Positions 1-5,496 of a stretch of DNA of 10,875 bases are shown one piece after another. The DNA is from an uncultured Bacilli bacterium (GTDB lineage: Bacteria; Bacillota_I; Bacilli_A; RF39; UBA660), in the NCBI GenBank assembly GCA_934097255.1, contig CAKONT010000025.1, forward strand, positions 1-10,875. The letters run 5' to 3'. The position numbers and the translations under genes are program-made. Numbering within the stretch: the stretch's first letter is position 1; each line of letters starts with the position of its first letter. The notes beneath the pieces are model-generated. The model saw only the letters and a list, made by a program, of their open reading frames with translations, made no database searches and was not told the origin of the DNA.

Positions 1-33
1 TATTCTATTGATTATTGCCTGCGTAAAAGACAT
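1..33 (-). CDS. 5' end of a leftward host gene (partial)
   Basis: An ATG at 33-31 on the minus strand begins an open frame that leaves the window after 11 codons (MSFTQAIINRI). It is preceded by a strong Shine-Dalgarno sequence, AAGGAGG on the minus strand at 47-41, with 7 bases to the start, and by a TATAAT -10 box further upstream. The start is therefore well supported, but the product cannot be recognised from 11 residues. It lies outside the repeated ends of the phage element and is probably a host chromosomal gene. Confidence 0.6.
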   Translation of the reverse strand, partial: MSFTQAIINRI

Positions 34-40
34 ATTATGG

Positions 41-65
41 CCTCCTTTGTCTATATGTAATTATA
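41..65 (-). promoter_or_regulatory. Promoter -10 box and ribosome binding site of the leftward host gene
   Basis: On the minus strand a TATAAT box (65-60) stands 12 bases before a perfect AAGGAGG ribosome binding site (47-41). The 5' leader would be very short. No good -35 box lies at 17 bases; a TTGAAA on the same strand is about 29 bases away, too far. Confidence 0.5.
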
Positions 66-110
66 TCAAAAAAATAATAAAAAAATCTCTTGATTTCAAT
101 AATTTTTTCT

Positions 111-145
111 GAAAACGAGAAAAATATTTAAAGTATTGATATAAA
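111..145 (+). promoter_or_regulatory. Possible host-type rightward promoter left of the element
   Basis: GAAAACGAGAAAAAT at 111-125 is followed by an AT-rich TATAAA (140-145). Almost the same block, GAAAACGGAAAAAAT, occurs at 10838-10852 before TATTAT. The shared block suggests a host promoter element. If the phage element were removed, this promoter would sit in front of the receiver-like gene at 10308. No canonical -35 hexamer is present, so the call is tentative. Confidence 0.3.
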
Positions 146-178
146 ATTTACTGAAATCGATAGTAAATTTATTGAAAT
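144..178. repeat. Left end repeats of the phage element (attL / left terminal repeat)
   Basis: Several relations overlap here. (1) AAATTTACT at 144-152 and AGTAAATTT at 162-170 form a perfect 9-bp inverted repeat around a 9-base spacer. (2) AGTAAATTTATTGAAAT at 162-178 recurs exactly, in direct orientation, at 10178-10194. (3) TGAAATCGAT recurs in direct orientation, ending at 161 on the left and at 10198 on the right. (4) TAAATTTATTGAAAT at 164-178 matches 13 of 15 bases of the reverse complement of 10173-10187. The left boundary of the element is therefore at or near 161/162. Confidence 0.6.
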
Positions 179-200
179 GAAGTTTTAAAATAGATATAGA
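172..200 (+). promoter_or_regulatory. Candidate rightward promoter at the left end of the phage
   Basis: TTGAAA (172-177) and TATAGA (195-200) are separated by exactly 17 bases, fitting a sigma-A type promoter for the first phage gene. The -35 box lies inside the 17-bp end repeat, so promoter and end site would be physically linked. The right-hand copy of the repeat also has TTGAAA but no -10 box at the same distance. Confidence 0.4.
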
Positions 201-238
201 CCATGAGGTAAATATCTATTTTTTTGTGTTATATGGTC
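187..238 (+). promoter_or_regulatory. Terminator-like hairpin with a loop that can pair downstream (leader of the first phage gene)
   Basis: AAAATAGATAT (187-197) pairs perfectly with 212-222, and the right arm merges into a run of seven T (219-225), giving an intrinsic-terminator shape. The loop contains GACCAT (199-204), complementary to ATGGTC (233-238), which lies directly before the ribosome binding site at 240-247. The two pairings can coexist as a pseudoknot or compete. It may block read-through from outside into the phage operon, or act as an attenuator for the gene at 255. It matches no riboswitch class I know. Confidence 0.45.
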
Positions 239-254
239 GGAGAGGAGATTTGTT

Positions 255-536
255 ATGGATTATAATTTATGTTTTTTCAAACCTGTTTATTTTAAAAATG
301 ATGATACGGGCGAAGTAATCGATGGTGCTAAAGTATGCTTTTTAGGATCAAAAGAATTAGAACTTCCAAATTATGGTTATTCAGCTGATATACTTTGGAT
401 TAATCAAGAAATAAAAGCAGATCTACAAAAGCAAATAGATAGTAAAAAAGATATTACGTTTCCAGTTAAAGTAAAAGTTGATACAGAAAATTCTTTAACA
501 GGTAAACCAAAAATTAAAAAGATTACTATACTATAA
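255..536 (+). CDS. Small phage protein, possible single-stranded DNA binding (pV-like) protein
   Basis: This 93-residue protein has no signal peptide or membrane segment. It begins behind GAGAGGAG (240-247), 7 bases before the ATG. The predicted pattern is mostly beta: FFKPVYFKND at 7-16, a TGEVIDGAKVCFLG stretch at 18-31, and a basic end, FPVKVKVDTENSLTG followed by KPKIKKITIL. A short, mildly basic, beta-rich protein as the first gene of an inovirus operon, just before the coat gene, matches the place and size of the gene V single-strand binding protein of Ff phages. No specific family motif is recognised, and an SSB of a different type is encoded at 8117-8410, so this one could instead be a regulator or assembly protein. 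Confidence 0.6.
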   Translation: MDYNLCFFKPVYFKNDDTGEVIDGAKVCFLGSKELELPNYGYSADILWINQEIKADLQKQIDSKKDITFPVKVKVDTENSLTGKPKIKKITIL

Positions 537-547
537 AAATGGTTATT

Positions 548-629
548 AGGGCTTTAGTCTATTTGGACCTTTTGTTCTTCTGTTATGAACTTAAACTTTA
601 ACCTTCTTTATTACTAGAGCCCTTATAAT
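548..629 (+). promoter_or_regulatory. Long-range hairpin and -10 box before the coat gene
   Basis: AGGGCTTTAG (548-557) pairs with CTAGAGCCCT (614-623), 10 pairs with one G-T wobble plus an extra T-A pair inside, enclosing about 54 bases with a small GTTC/GAAC hairpin (574-577, 587-590). It is one of few GC-rich stretches here. TATAAT at 624-629 follows immediately and can serve as -10 box for the coat gene, though no good -35 is seen. There is no T run, so it is not a typical terminator. It may stabilise the coat mRNA or punctuate the operon, as occurs around gene VIII in Ff phages. Confidence 0.45.
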
Positions 630-674
630 AAATTAATTTTGGTTCCTCGGAATCATTTAAATGAAAGGAGAACT

Positions 675-884
675 ATGTTATATCTTGCTGATGAAGTAGC
701 TTCACAACCAACAGTGACATCAGTACTTACTACTTTAAAAGAAGTATTTACTTGGTTAATGGACCAAATTGGTACATTAGTTAACTTAGTAATGAGTCAA
801 CCATTACTATTAATTCCAATTGGTATTACATTAGCATATGTTGTTGTAAGATTCTTCAAAATGATTTTCTCACTTGTAAGATAG
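675..884 (+). CDS. Probable major coat protein
   Basis: This 69-residue protein starts at ATG 675 behind AAAGGAG (664-670). An in-frame TTG at 639 has no ribosome binding site and is rejected. An amphipathic N-terminal half (about 12-40) leads to one hydrophobic segment, LLLIPIGITLAYVVVRFF (about 46-63), and a basic tail FKMIFSLVR. This is the layout of filamentous phage coat proteins: an amphipathic helix, a membrane helix and a positive end that contacts DNA. There is no classical cleavable signal, though an internal cut near residue 10 (after VASQ) is possible. Codon choice differs from the next genes: Phe is mostly TTC and Ser mostly TCA, whereas the pIII-like gene uses TTT and TCT, which fits very high expression. 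Position after the small binding protein also fits. Confidence 0.75.
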   Translation: MLYLADEVASQPTVTSVLTTLKEVFTWLMDQIGTLVNLVMSQPLLLIPIGITLAYVVVRFFKMIFSLVR

Positions 885-924
885 TTGAGAAAGGGGAGCA
901 TGTAATTACATAGTTTTTTAAATT

Positions 925-1068
925 ATGATAATAATTTATTTAATGATAATATTTATATTTTTATTTAATTTAGTTCAATTAATAGTTTATTATGATTTGA
1001 TAAAAGATAAGTTAAAAGAAAAAGTTTTAAAAACAAGTACGAAAGTAATAATTAAAAAGTTTAAATAG
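925..1068 (+). CDS. Small single-pass membrane protein
   Basis: A 47-residue protein: a hydrophobic N-terminal helix, MIIIYLMIIFIFLFNLVQLI (1-20), then a strongly basic tail ending IIKKFK. Shape and position suggest a minor coat or assembly protein such as pVII or pIX, but no family is recognised. The start is uncertain: there is no ribosome binding site directly before ATG 925. The good GGGGAG at 893-898 instead serves an ATG at 900 that meets TAA at once. The last 18 codons lie in a 63-bp repeat whose second copy follows the next gene. Confidence 0.5.
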   Translation: MIIIYLMIIFIFLFNLVQLIVYYDLIKDKLKEKVLKTSTKVIIKKFK

Positions 1069-1077
1069 TTTAAGGAG
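1015..1077 (+). repeat. 63-bp direct repeat, copy 1
   Basis: Positions 1015-1077 match 1274-1336 at 61 of 63 bases without gaps. This copy encodes the end of the 47-residue protein and the AAGGAG ribosome binding site of the next gene. The differences (G/A and A/G near 1041-1043) would be silent and Lys/Arg if copy 2 were read in this frame. Confidence 0.9.
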
Positions 1078-1088
1078 AGTGTTATTTT

Positions 1089-1289
1089 ATGGAAAAAGAA
1101 ATTTATGATTTACAAATTAAGTATTTGGTTCAATTGGAAAATTGGGAAAGATTAAAAGATGATCTTCGAACTTTAATTAGCAGTTATGAGTGTTTGAATT
1201 ATTCTGATGAATCAGTTGTTAATGCATATAGATTTATTTTAGAAAAAATGAAATCAATTGAAGTAAAGAATATAAAGAAAAAGTTTTAA
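1089..1289 (+). CDS. Small helical hypothetical phage protein
   Basis: A 66-residue protein with no membrane segment, predicted mostly alpha-helical: heptad-like MEKEIYDLQIKYLVQLENW at 1-19, and a basic tail VKNIKKKF. AAGGAG (1072-1077) lies 11 bases before the ATG. I recognise no family. Its 3' end runs into copy 2 of the 63-bp repeat in a different frame from copy 1, so the gene is bracketed by the repeats and could be lost or gained by recombination between them. Confidence 0.6.
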   Translation: MEKEIYDLQIKYLVQLENWERLKDDLRTLISSYECLNYSDESVVNAYRFILEKMKSIEVKNIKKKF

Positions 1290-1336
1290 AAACAAGTACA
1301 AGAGTAATAATTAAAAAGTTTAAATAGTTTAAGGAG
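1274..1336 (+). repeat. 63-bp direct repeat, copy 2
   Basis: Second copy of the repeat at 1015-1077 (61/63). In the frame used by copy 1 it would again read as a KEKVLKT...VIIKKFK tail ending in TAG, but a TGA at 1259-1261 closes that frame upstream, so here it is a relic. Its AAGGAG (1331-1336) serves as ribosome binding site for ATG 1343. Confidence 0.9.
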
Positions 1337-1342
1337 TTTAGA

Positions 1343-1384
1343 ATGAATAAAAATGTTAATATATATATGTTTAATGATGAATGA
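1343..1384 (+). CDS. 13-codon leader peptide, or frameshifted N-terminus of the next gene
   Basis: AAGGAG (1331-1336) with 6 bases of spacing precedes ATG 1343, which reads MNKNVNIYMFNDE and stops at TGA 1382-1384. That stop overlaps the ATG (1381-1383) of a 56-codon frame with no ribosome binding site of its own. Either this is a translational-coupling leader, or one gene has been split by a one-base shift near 1380. Confidence 0.35.
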   Translation: MNKNVNIYMFNDE

Positions 1385-1551
1385 AATATGAAGTAATAGA
1401 TATATGTAAAGTATCAGATTATGATTTAGGGTTATTTTATTTTATGAAAAAGAATTTTGAAAGTGATGATATAAAGATAGTGTTAGTTGTAAAAACTGAT
1501 GAAGATTGTTTTGGTTATTATGTAGAGATAAGGAAGATGAGAAATGAGTAG
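1381..1551 (+). CDS. Small hypothetical phage protein (56 residues)
   Basis: The frame starts MKYEVIDICKVSDYDLG and ends EIRKMRNE. There is no membrane segment. A beta-rich centre, IKIVLVVKTDED then CFGYYVEIRK, suggests a compact soluble fold, but no family is recognised. It begins at an ATGA overlap with the 13-codon leader, so translation is probably coupled to it. If the leader and this frame were once a single gene, the ancestral protein was about 69 residues. Its end overlaps the next start by 8 bases. Confidence 0.5.
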   Translation: MKYEVIDICKVSDYDLGLFYFMKKNFESDDIKIVLVVKTDEDCFGYYVEIRKMRNE

Positions 1552-1711
1552 TTTTGTATATTTTTTATTAGGCTTAAGTTTTGCATTAAATTTAAGTCTA
1601 GGTGGATTTTTAATATTCTTGTTTAAGAAACAAGAGTCACAGGTTTATGAAGTATTTGATAAAAAAATTGAATCAGTAAAAGAAGAAACTGATCCATTTA
1701 GGAACTTATAA
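1544..1711 (+). CDS. Small single-pass membrane protein (55 residues)
   Basis: Starts at ATG 1544 inside the end of the preceding gene, with AAGGAAG just upstream as a plausible ribosome binding site. The N-terminal half is a membrane helix (FVYFLLGLSFALNLS, then GGFLIFLFKK, about 4-29). The C-terminal half is charged and likely cytoplasmic (VYEVFDKKIESVKEETDPF). Place and size suit a minor virion or assembly component next to the pIII-like gene, but no family is recognised. Confidence 0.6.
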   Translation: MSSFVYFLLGLSFALNLSLGGFLIFLFKKQESQVYEVFDKKIESVKEETDPFRNL

Positions 1712-1727
1712 AGGGAGATGATAAAAA

Positions 1728-3299
1728 ATGAAAAAAATTTACTATTGTTTATTTGCAATTTGTAGTTTTTTCATTTTTTCTTTTGGAGTAAGTGCTAATA
1801 CTCAATTATTTATAAATAATTCTTCTCCTGTTATATTTGGTAATCGTGGATGTGATGATCATCATATTACTAATTTTTTGGGTTATCAAATATACACTGA
1901 TTATTGTTTATCTCGTAATAGTTCTGCTCGTTTTAATGTTTATTATGATTATTATAATGTTTCTGTAAAATCTGATTCTGATTTTTATAATTATTCTAGT
2001 TTAAAGTATTTATTTGATAATTCTTTGAAGTTGTATAGTATTTTATTGACATCTTTACCTAATGAAGCTGTTGTTAAGGATTATTATACAATTAGTTATC
2101 TCTATAGTGCTATAGATGGTTATACTTCTTTATATTTAATTTTTTATGATAGTCCTATTGTTTATAATGATTTTGAAAGTATAAAAACTTTTTCTTTAAA
2201 AAATCCATCAAATGATTCAACATTTGTTTATAAATTTAAGTTAAGTTATAATGGTGTTTCATATGTAACTTTTAAATCCGTTTCATATGATGATATTTTA
2301 AGTTCAATTGGTTTTACTGGAACTTCATTATATCGACCTTCTGTAATTTTATCATCATCTGATGGTTATTATGTTAATCCTACTTTTTATAATTTTTTCT
2401 TTGATAGTAATTTTAGTATTAATTATAATGTTTCTTATGGTGATAATTCTATTAATCCTAATTATATTATTAATCGTATAAAAAATAATGATGAATTTGT
2501 TATTTTGCGTGATAATTATTTTTCTGATTATAAATTGGATTATTTTAAATTTTATGCTTTTAGTGGAGGTACTACTGGTATTCAATCATTTAGTAATGTT
2601 ATTAATTATAAAGATAAATTAAAACCACCTTTTAATGGTGGCTATGGTACTTTTACTTTTAGTTATTATTTAAGAAAAAATATTTTAAAATATGTGGGTG
2701 ATGTTAATAAAAATTCTTCTGTTATTTATTATCAAGGTGGTTTGATTATAACTTATCTTGAAAATGATGAATTATCTTTAAAAAAGAGTACCTTTGCCGT
2801 AAATTGTGATAAAACCGGAAAAGAGTTATGTTCTTTTACTTTAGATTTTTCTAATTTAGAAAATCCTAGTGTTTTGTTATATTATGAATCTAATATTTTA
2901 GCTGAAGCTTATAATTTTTATTATTCTAGTTATCCCTCTGTTTGGTATAAATTGAAAGATTTTGAATGGTATAGTATGAGTAATGATGATGAAGCTAAAT
3001 TATCTTGTTATAATTGTGATCCTGATGATAATGGCAATTATCCATCTATTCGATTGCCAAATAGTGAATTAGAAATTTTTTTAAATTCTATTGATATTGA
3101 TTATACAAATAACACTTCTTTATTAAGCTCTTTATTTTCAAATGCATTTAGTAATATTAAAGTTTTTGTTAATTCATCTATTGAATTATTATCTTTGGTT
3201 TCTAGTTTCTTTTATTCTTTACCTATTGTTGTTCAATCATTTTTAATTGTTTTGTTTATTATTTCAATGATTTATATTTTTATAAGATTTATTTCTTAG
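1728..3299 (+). CDS. Large secreted, C-terminally anchored protein; probable receptor-binding minor coat protein (pIII-like)
   Basis: A 523-residue protein with a clear signal peptide (MKKIYYCLFAICSFFIFSFG, cut probably after VSA at 23), a long extracellular part very rich in Tyr, Ser, Asn, Asp and Phe, and a single C-terminal membrane helix (about 495-521: VVQSFLIVLFIISMIYIFI). This is the architecture of Ff pIII: exported, anchored by its C-terminus, and released on the virion tip to bind the host receptor. Possible disulfide pairs are Cys42/Cys60, Cys360/Cys368 and Cys427/Cys430, the last in a CYNC motif before DPDDNG. AAAGGGAG (1710-1717) precedes the ATG. It follows small membrane proteins and precedes others, as gene III does. 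Sequence identity to known pIII is not recognisable; the call rests on architecture and context. Confidence 0.7.
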   Translation: MKKIYYCLFAICSFFIFSFGVSANTQLFINNSSPVIFGNRGCDDHHITNFLGYQIYTDYCLSRNSSARFNVYYDYYNVSVKSDSDFYNYSSLKYLFDNSLKLYSILLTSLPNEAVVKDYYTISYLYSAIDGYTSLYLIFYDSPIVYNDFESIKTFSLKNPSNDSTFVYKFKLSYNGVSYVTFKSVSYDDILSSIGFTGTSLYRPSVILSSSDGYYVNPTFYNFFFDSNFSINYNVSYGDNSINPNYIINRIKNNDEFVILRDNYFSDYKLDYFKFYAFSGGTTGIQSFSNVINYKDKLKPPFNGGYGTFTFSYYLRKNILKYVGDVNKNSSVIYYQGGLIITYLENDELSLKKSTFAVNCDKTGKELCSFTLDFSNLENPSVLLYYESNILAEAYNFYYSSYPSVWYKLKDFEWYSMSNDDEAKLSCYNCDPDDNGNYPSIRLPNSELEIFLNSIDIDYTNNTSLLSSLFSNAFSNIKVFVNSSIELLSLVSSFFYSLPIVVQSFLIVLFIISMIYIFIRFIS

Positions 3300-3310
3300 G
3301 AGGTGTGAGT

Positions 3311-3529
3311 ATGTATATATTGTCTGGTATTACTGAAGTAACTTTTTTCATTACTGATATAATAAAAAAAGTTTTTCAAGGTTTATACTATTTATTTAGT
3401 TTTATTATTGAATTTTTTGATTATTGTGTTGATATTTTTTCTAGTTTACCTTCTAATCTTGGTGCTATTTTAATATCTGTTGTTACCATTTCATTTGTTG
3501 TTATTATTTATAAAGCTATACATTCTTAA
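3311..3529 (+). CDS. Small membrane protein, possible pVI-like minor coat protein
   Basis: A 72-residue protein. AGGAGGTG (3299-3305, overlapping the stop of the pIII-like gene) sets the start at ATG 3311; an in-frame GTG at 3305 is part of the ribosome binding site itself. Hydrophobic stretches at about 5-35 (VTFFITDII, GLYYLFSFIIEFF) and 50-67 (GAILISVVTISFVVIIY) suggest two membrane passes. In Ff phages gene VI directly follows gene III and encodes a small hydrophobic tip protein, and this gene has the same place and character. No sequence family is recognised. Its stop overlaps by 2-3 bases the stop of the convergent gene on the other strand. Confidence 0.55.
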   Translation: MYILSGITEVTFFITDIIKKVFQGLYYLFSFIIEFFDYCVDIFSSLPSNLGAILISVVTISFVVIIYKAIHS

Positions 3530-3804
3530 CTACCTGATATTTGTATTAATCTAAATTTTTGATTTGTTTTAATGTTAATTATATTTGTTGCTATTAATAT
3601 TCCTAATATTGTTACAATAATTGTTATTATAGTTGGTATTAATAAAATATTTTTAATAATGTTTATATTTTTATTTATATTGTATAAGTAATATTCTTTT
3701 GTATTCATTTCACTTGTTTCTTCTTTATTAATTTTGTTTTTTAATAGTGCGTTTATAGTTCCTAATGTTATTAATATAATTATTAAAATTATTATAAATT
3801 TCAT
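3526..3804 (-). CDS. Opposite-strand small membrane protein within the phage operon
   Basis: A 92-residue frame on the minus strand. A real ribosome binding site (AAGGA on the minus strand at about 3815-3811) stands 7 bases before its ATG, and there is no competing plus-strand frame here, so it is not a shadow. Two membrane segments are visible: FIIILIIILITLGTINALL (3-21) and LLIPTIITIIVTILGILIA (about 54-72), joined by a polar loop with KEETSEMNTKEYY. It is convergent with the gene at 3311 and divergent from 3906. Function is unknown. Lone reverse-strand membrane proteins in prophages are often accessory genes such as superinfection exclusion, but nothing in the sequence proves this. Confidence 0.6.
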   Translation of the reverse strand: MKFIIILIIILITLGTINALLKNKINKEETSEMNTKEYYLYNINKNINIIKNILLIPTIITIIVTILGILIATNIINIKTNQKFRLIQISGS

Positions 3805-3857
3805 ATTTAATCCTTCTTTCTAAGAAGATTTTATCAAAATAATATAAATAAAAGATT

Positions 3858-3884
3858 AGTTTAATGATAATTTTACATTAAACT
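3858..3884. promoter_or_regulatory. Inverted repeat in the divergent intergenic region
   Basis: AGTTTAATG (3858-3866) and CATTAAACT (3876-3884) form a perfect 9-bp inverted repeat with a 9-base AT loop. It lies between the leftward gene ending its leader at 3804 and the rightward gene at 3906. No T run follows on either strand, so an operator or RNA stem is more likely than a terminator. On the minus strand, AT-rich boxes such as TATATT and GATAAAAT nearby could be -10 elements of the leftward gene. Confidence 0.4.
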
Positions 3885-3905
3885 TTACGAAAGGAAGTGT
3901 ATTTT

Positions 3906-4082
3906 ATGTATTTTTTAGCTATAGAAAGTTTTAGAGATTTGTCTGTTAAGATTATAGGAGAATTATCTCCTAGTATGTCATTTCTTTATGATATTTTTGC
4001 AGTTTTATTGGCTTTCTTGTTCTTTCTTGTTGTTTATTCTTTCTTTATATTTGTCCGTAATGAAATAAGGAAGTTGAGATAA
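3906..4082 (+). CDS. Small single-pass membrane protein (58 residues)
   Basis: GAAAGGAAG (3889-3897) places the start at ATG 3906; an upstream in-frame GTG at 3897 overlaps this site and is not preferred. The N-terminal third is amphipathic (FLAIESFRDLSVKIIGELS), then one long membrane helix (about 28-49: FAVLLAFLFFLVVYSFFIF) and a basic end, RNEIRKLR. This layout again resembles small filamentous-phage coat proteins, so a second minor coat protein is possible. The stop TAA shares its last base with the next ATG (TAATG), implying coupled translation. Confidence 0.6.
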   Translation: MYFLAIESFRDLSVKIIGELSPSMSFLYDIFAVLLAFLFFLVVYSFFIFVRNEIRKLR

Positions 4083-4408
4083 TGAAAGAAGTATTACAAT
4101 TTATATTTAATTTAATTAGTGATTTTATCACTCGCTCTATGGAGTGGAAAATATATGGAGATTTAAGTTTAACTCATTTCATTTTTGGAGGTTTATTACT
4201 AATAGCAATATTTAGTTTATTTGGTTTTGTAGTTCCTCATTTTGGAGATGGTATTAGTTATGGAATTACAACATTTAGAAATGCAGAAAACAAGAAAGAA
4301 AAAGCAAATTATTATCATATGACAAAGAGTACATCTCATGGAGATGGAGTTTATACCCATGTTAGGTATAAAGTTAATAGAAAGACAGGTGAAGCAACAA
4401 AATTATGA
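4082..4408 (+). CDS. Membrane protein with basic cytoplasmic tail (108 residues)
   Basis: The N-terminus is amphipathic (MKEVLQFIFNLISDFITRSM), followed by a membrane helix (about 31-54: THFIFGGLLLIAIFSLFGFVV) and a polar, Lys/His/Arg-rich tail of about 50 residues (NAENKKEKANYYHMTKST, RYKVNRKTGEATKL). A basic tail on the inside could contact phage DNA or the assembly ATPase. No family is recognised. It is coupled on both sides: its start overlaps the previous stop by one base and its stop overlaps the next start (ATGA, 4405-4408). Confidence 0.6.
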   Translation: MKEVLQFIFNLISDFITRSMEWKIYGDLSLTHFIFGGLLLIAIFSLFGFVVPHFGDGISYGITTFRNAENKKEKANYYHMTKSTSHGDGVYTHVRYKVNRKTGEATKL

Positions 4409-5262
4409 AAAAGATTGCTTATATATATGCAATTATAATATTAGGATTATTACTTTTTGTGCCTGGATTTTTATCAGCTGATACATACTATGATTGGGAA
4501 CAAGTACAAGTTGATACTTTACCTGAACCAACTAAAGATATTATGAATAAAGTTTATATTAAAGATGATAAGTATTATGTTGTTAAGGAAGTTATTGGAG
4601 AAGTTACACCTCTACAAATTGGCGATAATATGAATGGTAAAACATTTTATAATGCTATACCTGATAATTTGATGGAACAAGATGTTTGGAAAAACTTATC
4701 TAATTGTAGTGATTATTATTATTGTAAAGGAAACATATTTAGTGATGTGGGTAATCCATTTGGATTTTTTATTGATTATACTAATGGTCGATTTATTTTA
4801 AGTTATAAACAAGTTGGTTCTTATTCGTATGTTTACATAAATGTAAATAATGTTGTTACTTTAAATAAATTAAATTCAGTTTATGATTACGATATAGTTT
4901 TTACTCGAAAATATTCTGATGATATGTTTTCAGGTCATCCTGAGTTGTATGAGTTTATTGATTATATTTTTGCTCATATTAGTACAACACCTTTAGAAAA
5001 TACTTATGAATGGTTAGAAGTAGATAAATATCAGGTTAAAGAGATAAAGTTAGATGATAGAGATTTTTATTTATTTTATGATTTTGAAGATATAAAAGAA
5101 TTTAATATTTTAAGTAATTATGATTTAGAAAGTTTTACAGATTTTCAGAAAGTGGTGATTGTATTGGGATTTAATATTTTGTTTTTAGGAATTATAGGTT
5201 TATCAATATATATATTTATAAAATTAGTTTATAAAGGTATAAGTATGATATTTAAGTTTTAA
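4405..5262 (+). CDS. Second secreted, C-terminally anchored protein (pIII-like architecture)
   Basis: A 285-residue protein with a signal peptide (MKKIAYIYAIIILGLLLFVP, cleavage likely after LSA at 25), an acidic and aromatic-rich extracellular domain with a probable disulfide between Cys101 and Cys107, and a C-terminal membrane helix (about 247-272: FNILFLGIIGLSIYIFI) with a short basic end. It mirrors the 523-residue protein in plan but not obviously in sequence. It could be a second adsorption protein or an anchoring tip protein. The start overlaps the preceding stop by 4 bases, with GGTGAAGC just upstream as weak ribosome binding site. Function is inferred from architecture only. Confidence 0.65.
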   Translation: MKKIAYIYAIIILGLLLFVPGFLSADTYYDWEQVQVDTLPEPTKDIMNKVYIKDDKYYVVKEVIGEVTPLQIGDNMNGKTFYNAIPDNLMEQDVWKNLSNCSDYYYCKGNIFSDVGNPFGFFIDYTNGRFILSYKQVGSYSYVYINVNNVVTLNKLNSVYDYDIVFTRKYSDDMFSGHPELYEFIDYIFAHISTTPLENTYEWLEVDKYQVKEIKLDDRDFYLFYDFEDIKEFNILSNYDLESFTDFQKVVIVLGFNILFLGIIGLSIYIFIKLVYKGISMIFKF

Positions 5263-5277
5263 GGAGAGTGATGATAT

Positions 5278-5496
5278 ATGTATATGTTGAATTTTGTTGA
5301 TTATGTTAAAGATTTTGGTTTTCCTGGTTGGTTAAATTATGTGGTTTATACTTTAGGTTGTTTTTATACTCTTTTATTTATTGGAATATTTTTATTTTAT
5401 ATTGGTTATAAAATTTATGAAGTTATATGTTTAATAAATAAAGTTGAGAATTTAGAAAAAGAAGTTAAAAAGTTAAAGAAAGGAGGTAAGAAATGA
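5278..5496 (+). CDS. Small membrane protein with C-terminal coiled coil (72 residues)
   Basis: A central membrane segment (about 22-45: VVYTLGCFYTLLFIGIFLFYIGY) is followed by a short basic coiled-coil-like tail, INKVENLEKEVKKLKKGGKK, with heptad leucine/valine spacing. AAGGAG (5261-5266) precedes the ATG with 11 bases. The stop overlaps the next ATG by 4 bases, and its last codons encode the next gene's AAAGGAGG ribosome binding site. It sits just upstream of the Zot gene and could be part of the membrane assembly complex; no family is recognised. Confidence 0.6.
   Translation: MYMLNFVDYVKDFGFPGWLNYVVYTLGCFYTLLFIGIFLFYIGYKIYEVICLINKVENLEKEVKKLKKGGKK

Noticed and set aside
144..178. dif site, as used by many inoviruses through XerC/XerD
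   Set aside because: The repeats do not resemble the known Firmicutes dif consensus, and no 28-bp XerC/XerD arm arrangement is visible at either end.
640..657. T-arm-like GGTTCCTCGGAATC suggesting a tRNA fragment
   Set aside because: No acceptor, D or anticodon arms around it; only a six-pair stem with a two-base loop.
639..674. Upstream TTG start for the coat protein
   Set aside because: No ribosome binding site, and the added residues (MVPRNHLNERRT) are highly charged and unlike a signal; ATG 675 has AAAGGAG.
2355..2585. 76-codon minus-strand frame within the pIII-like gene
   Set aside because: Almost only Ile, Thr, Lys and Asn from reading AT-rich codons backwards; no ribosome binding site; shadow of the gene at 1728-3299.
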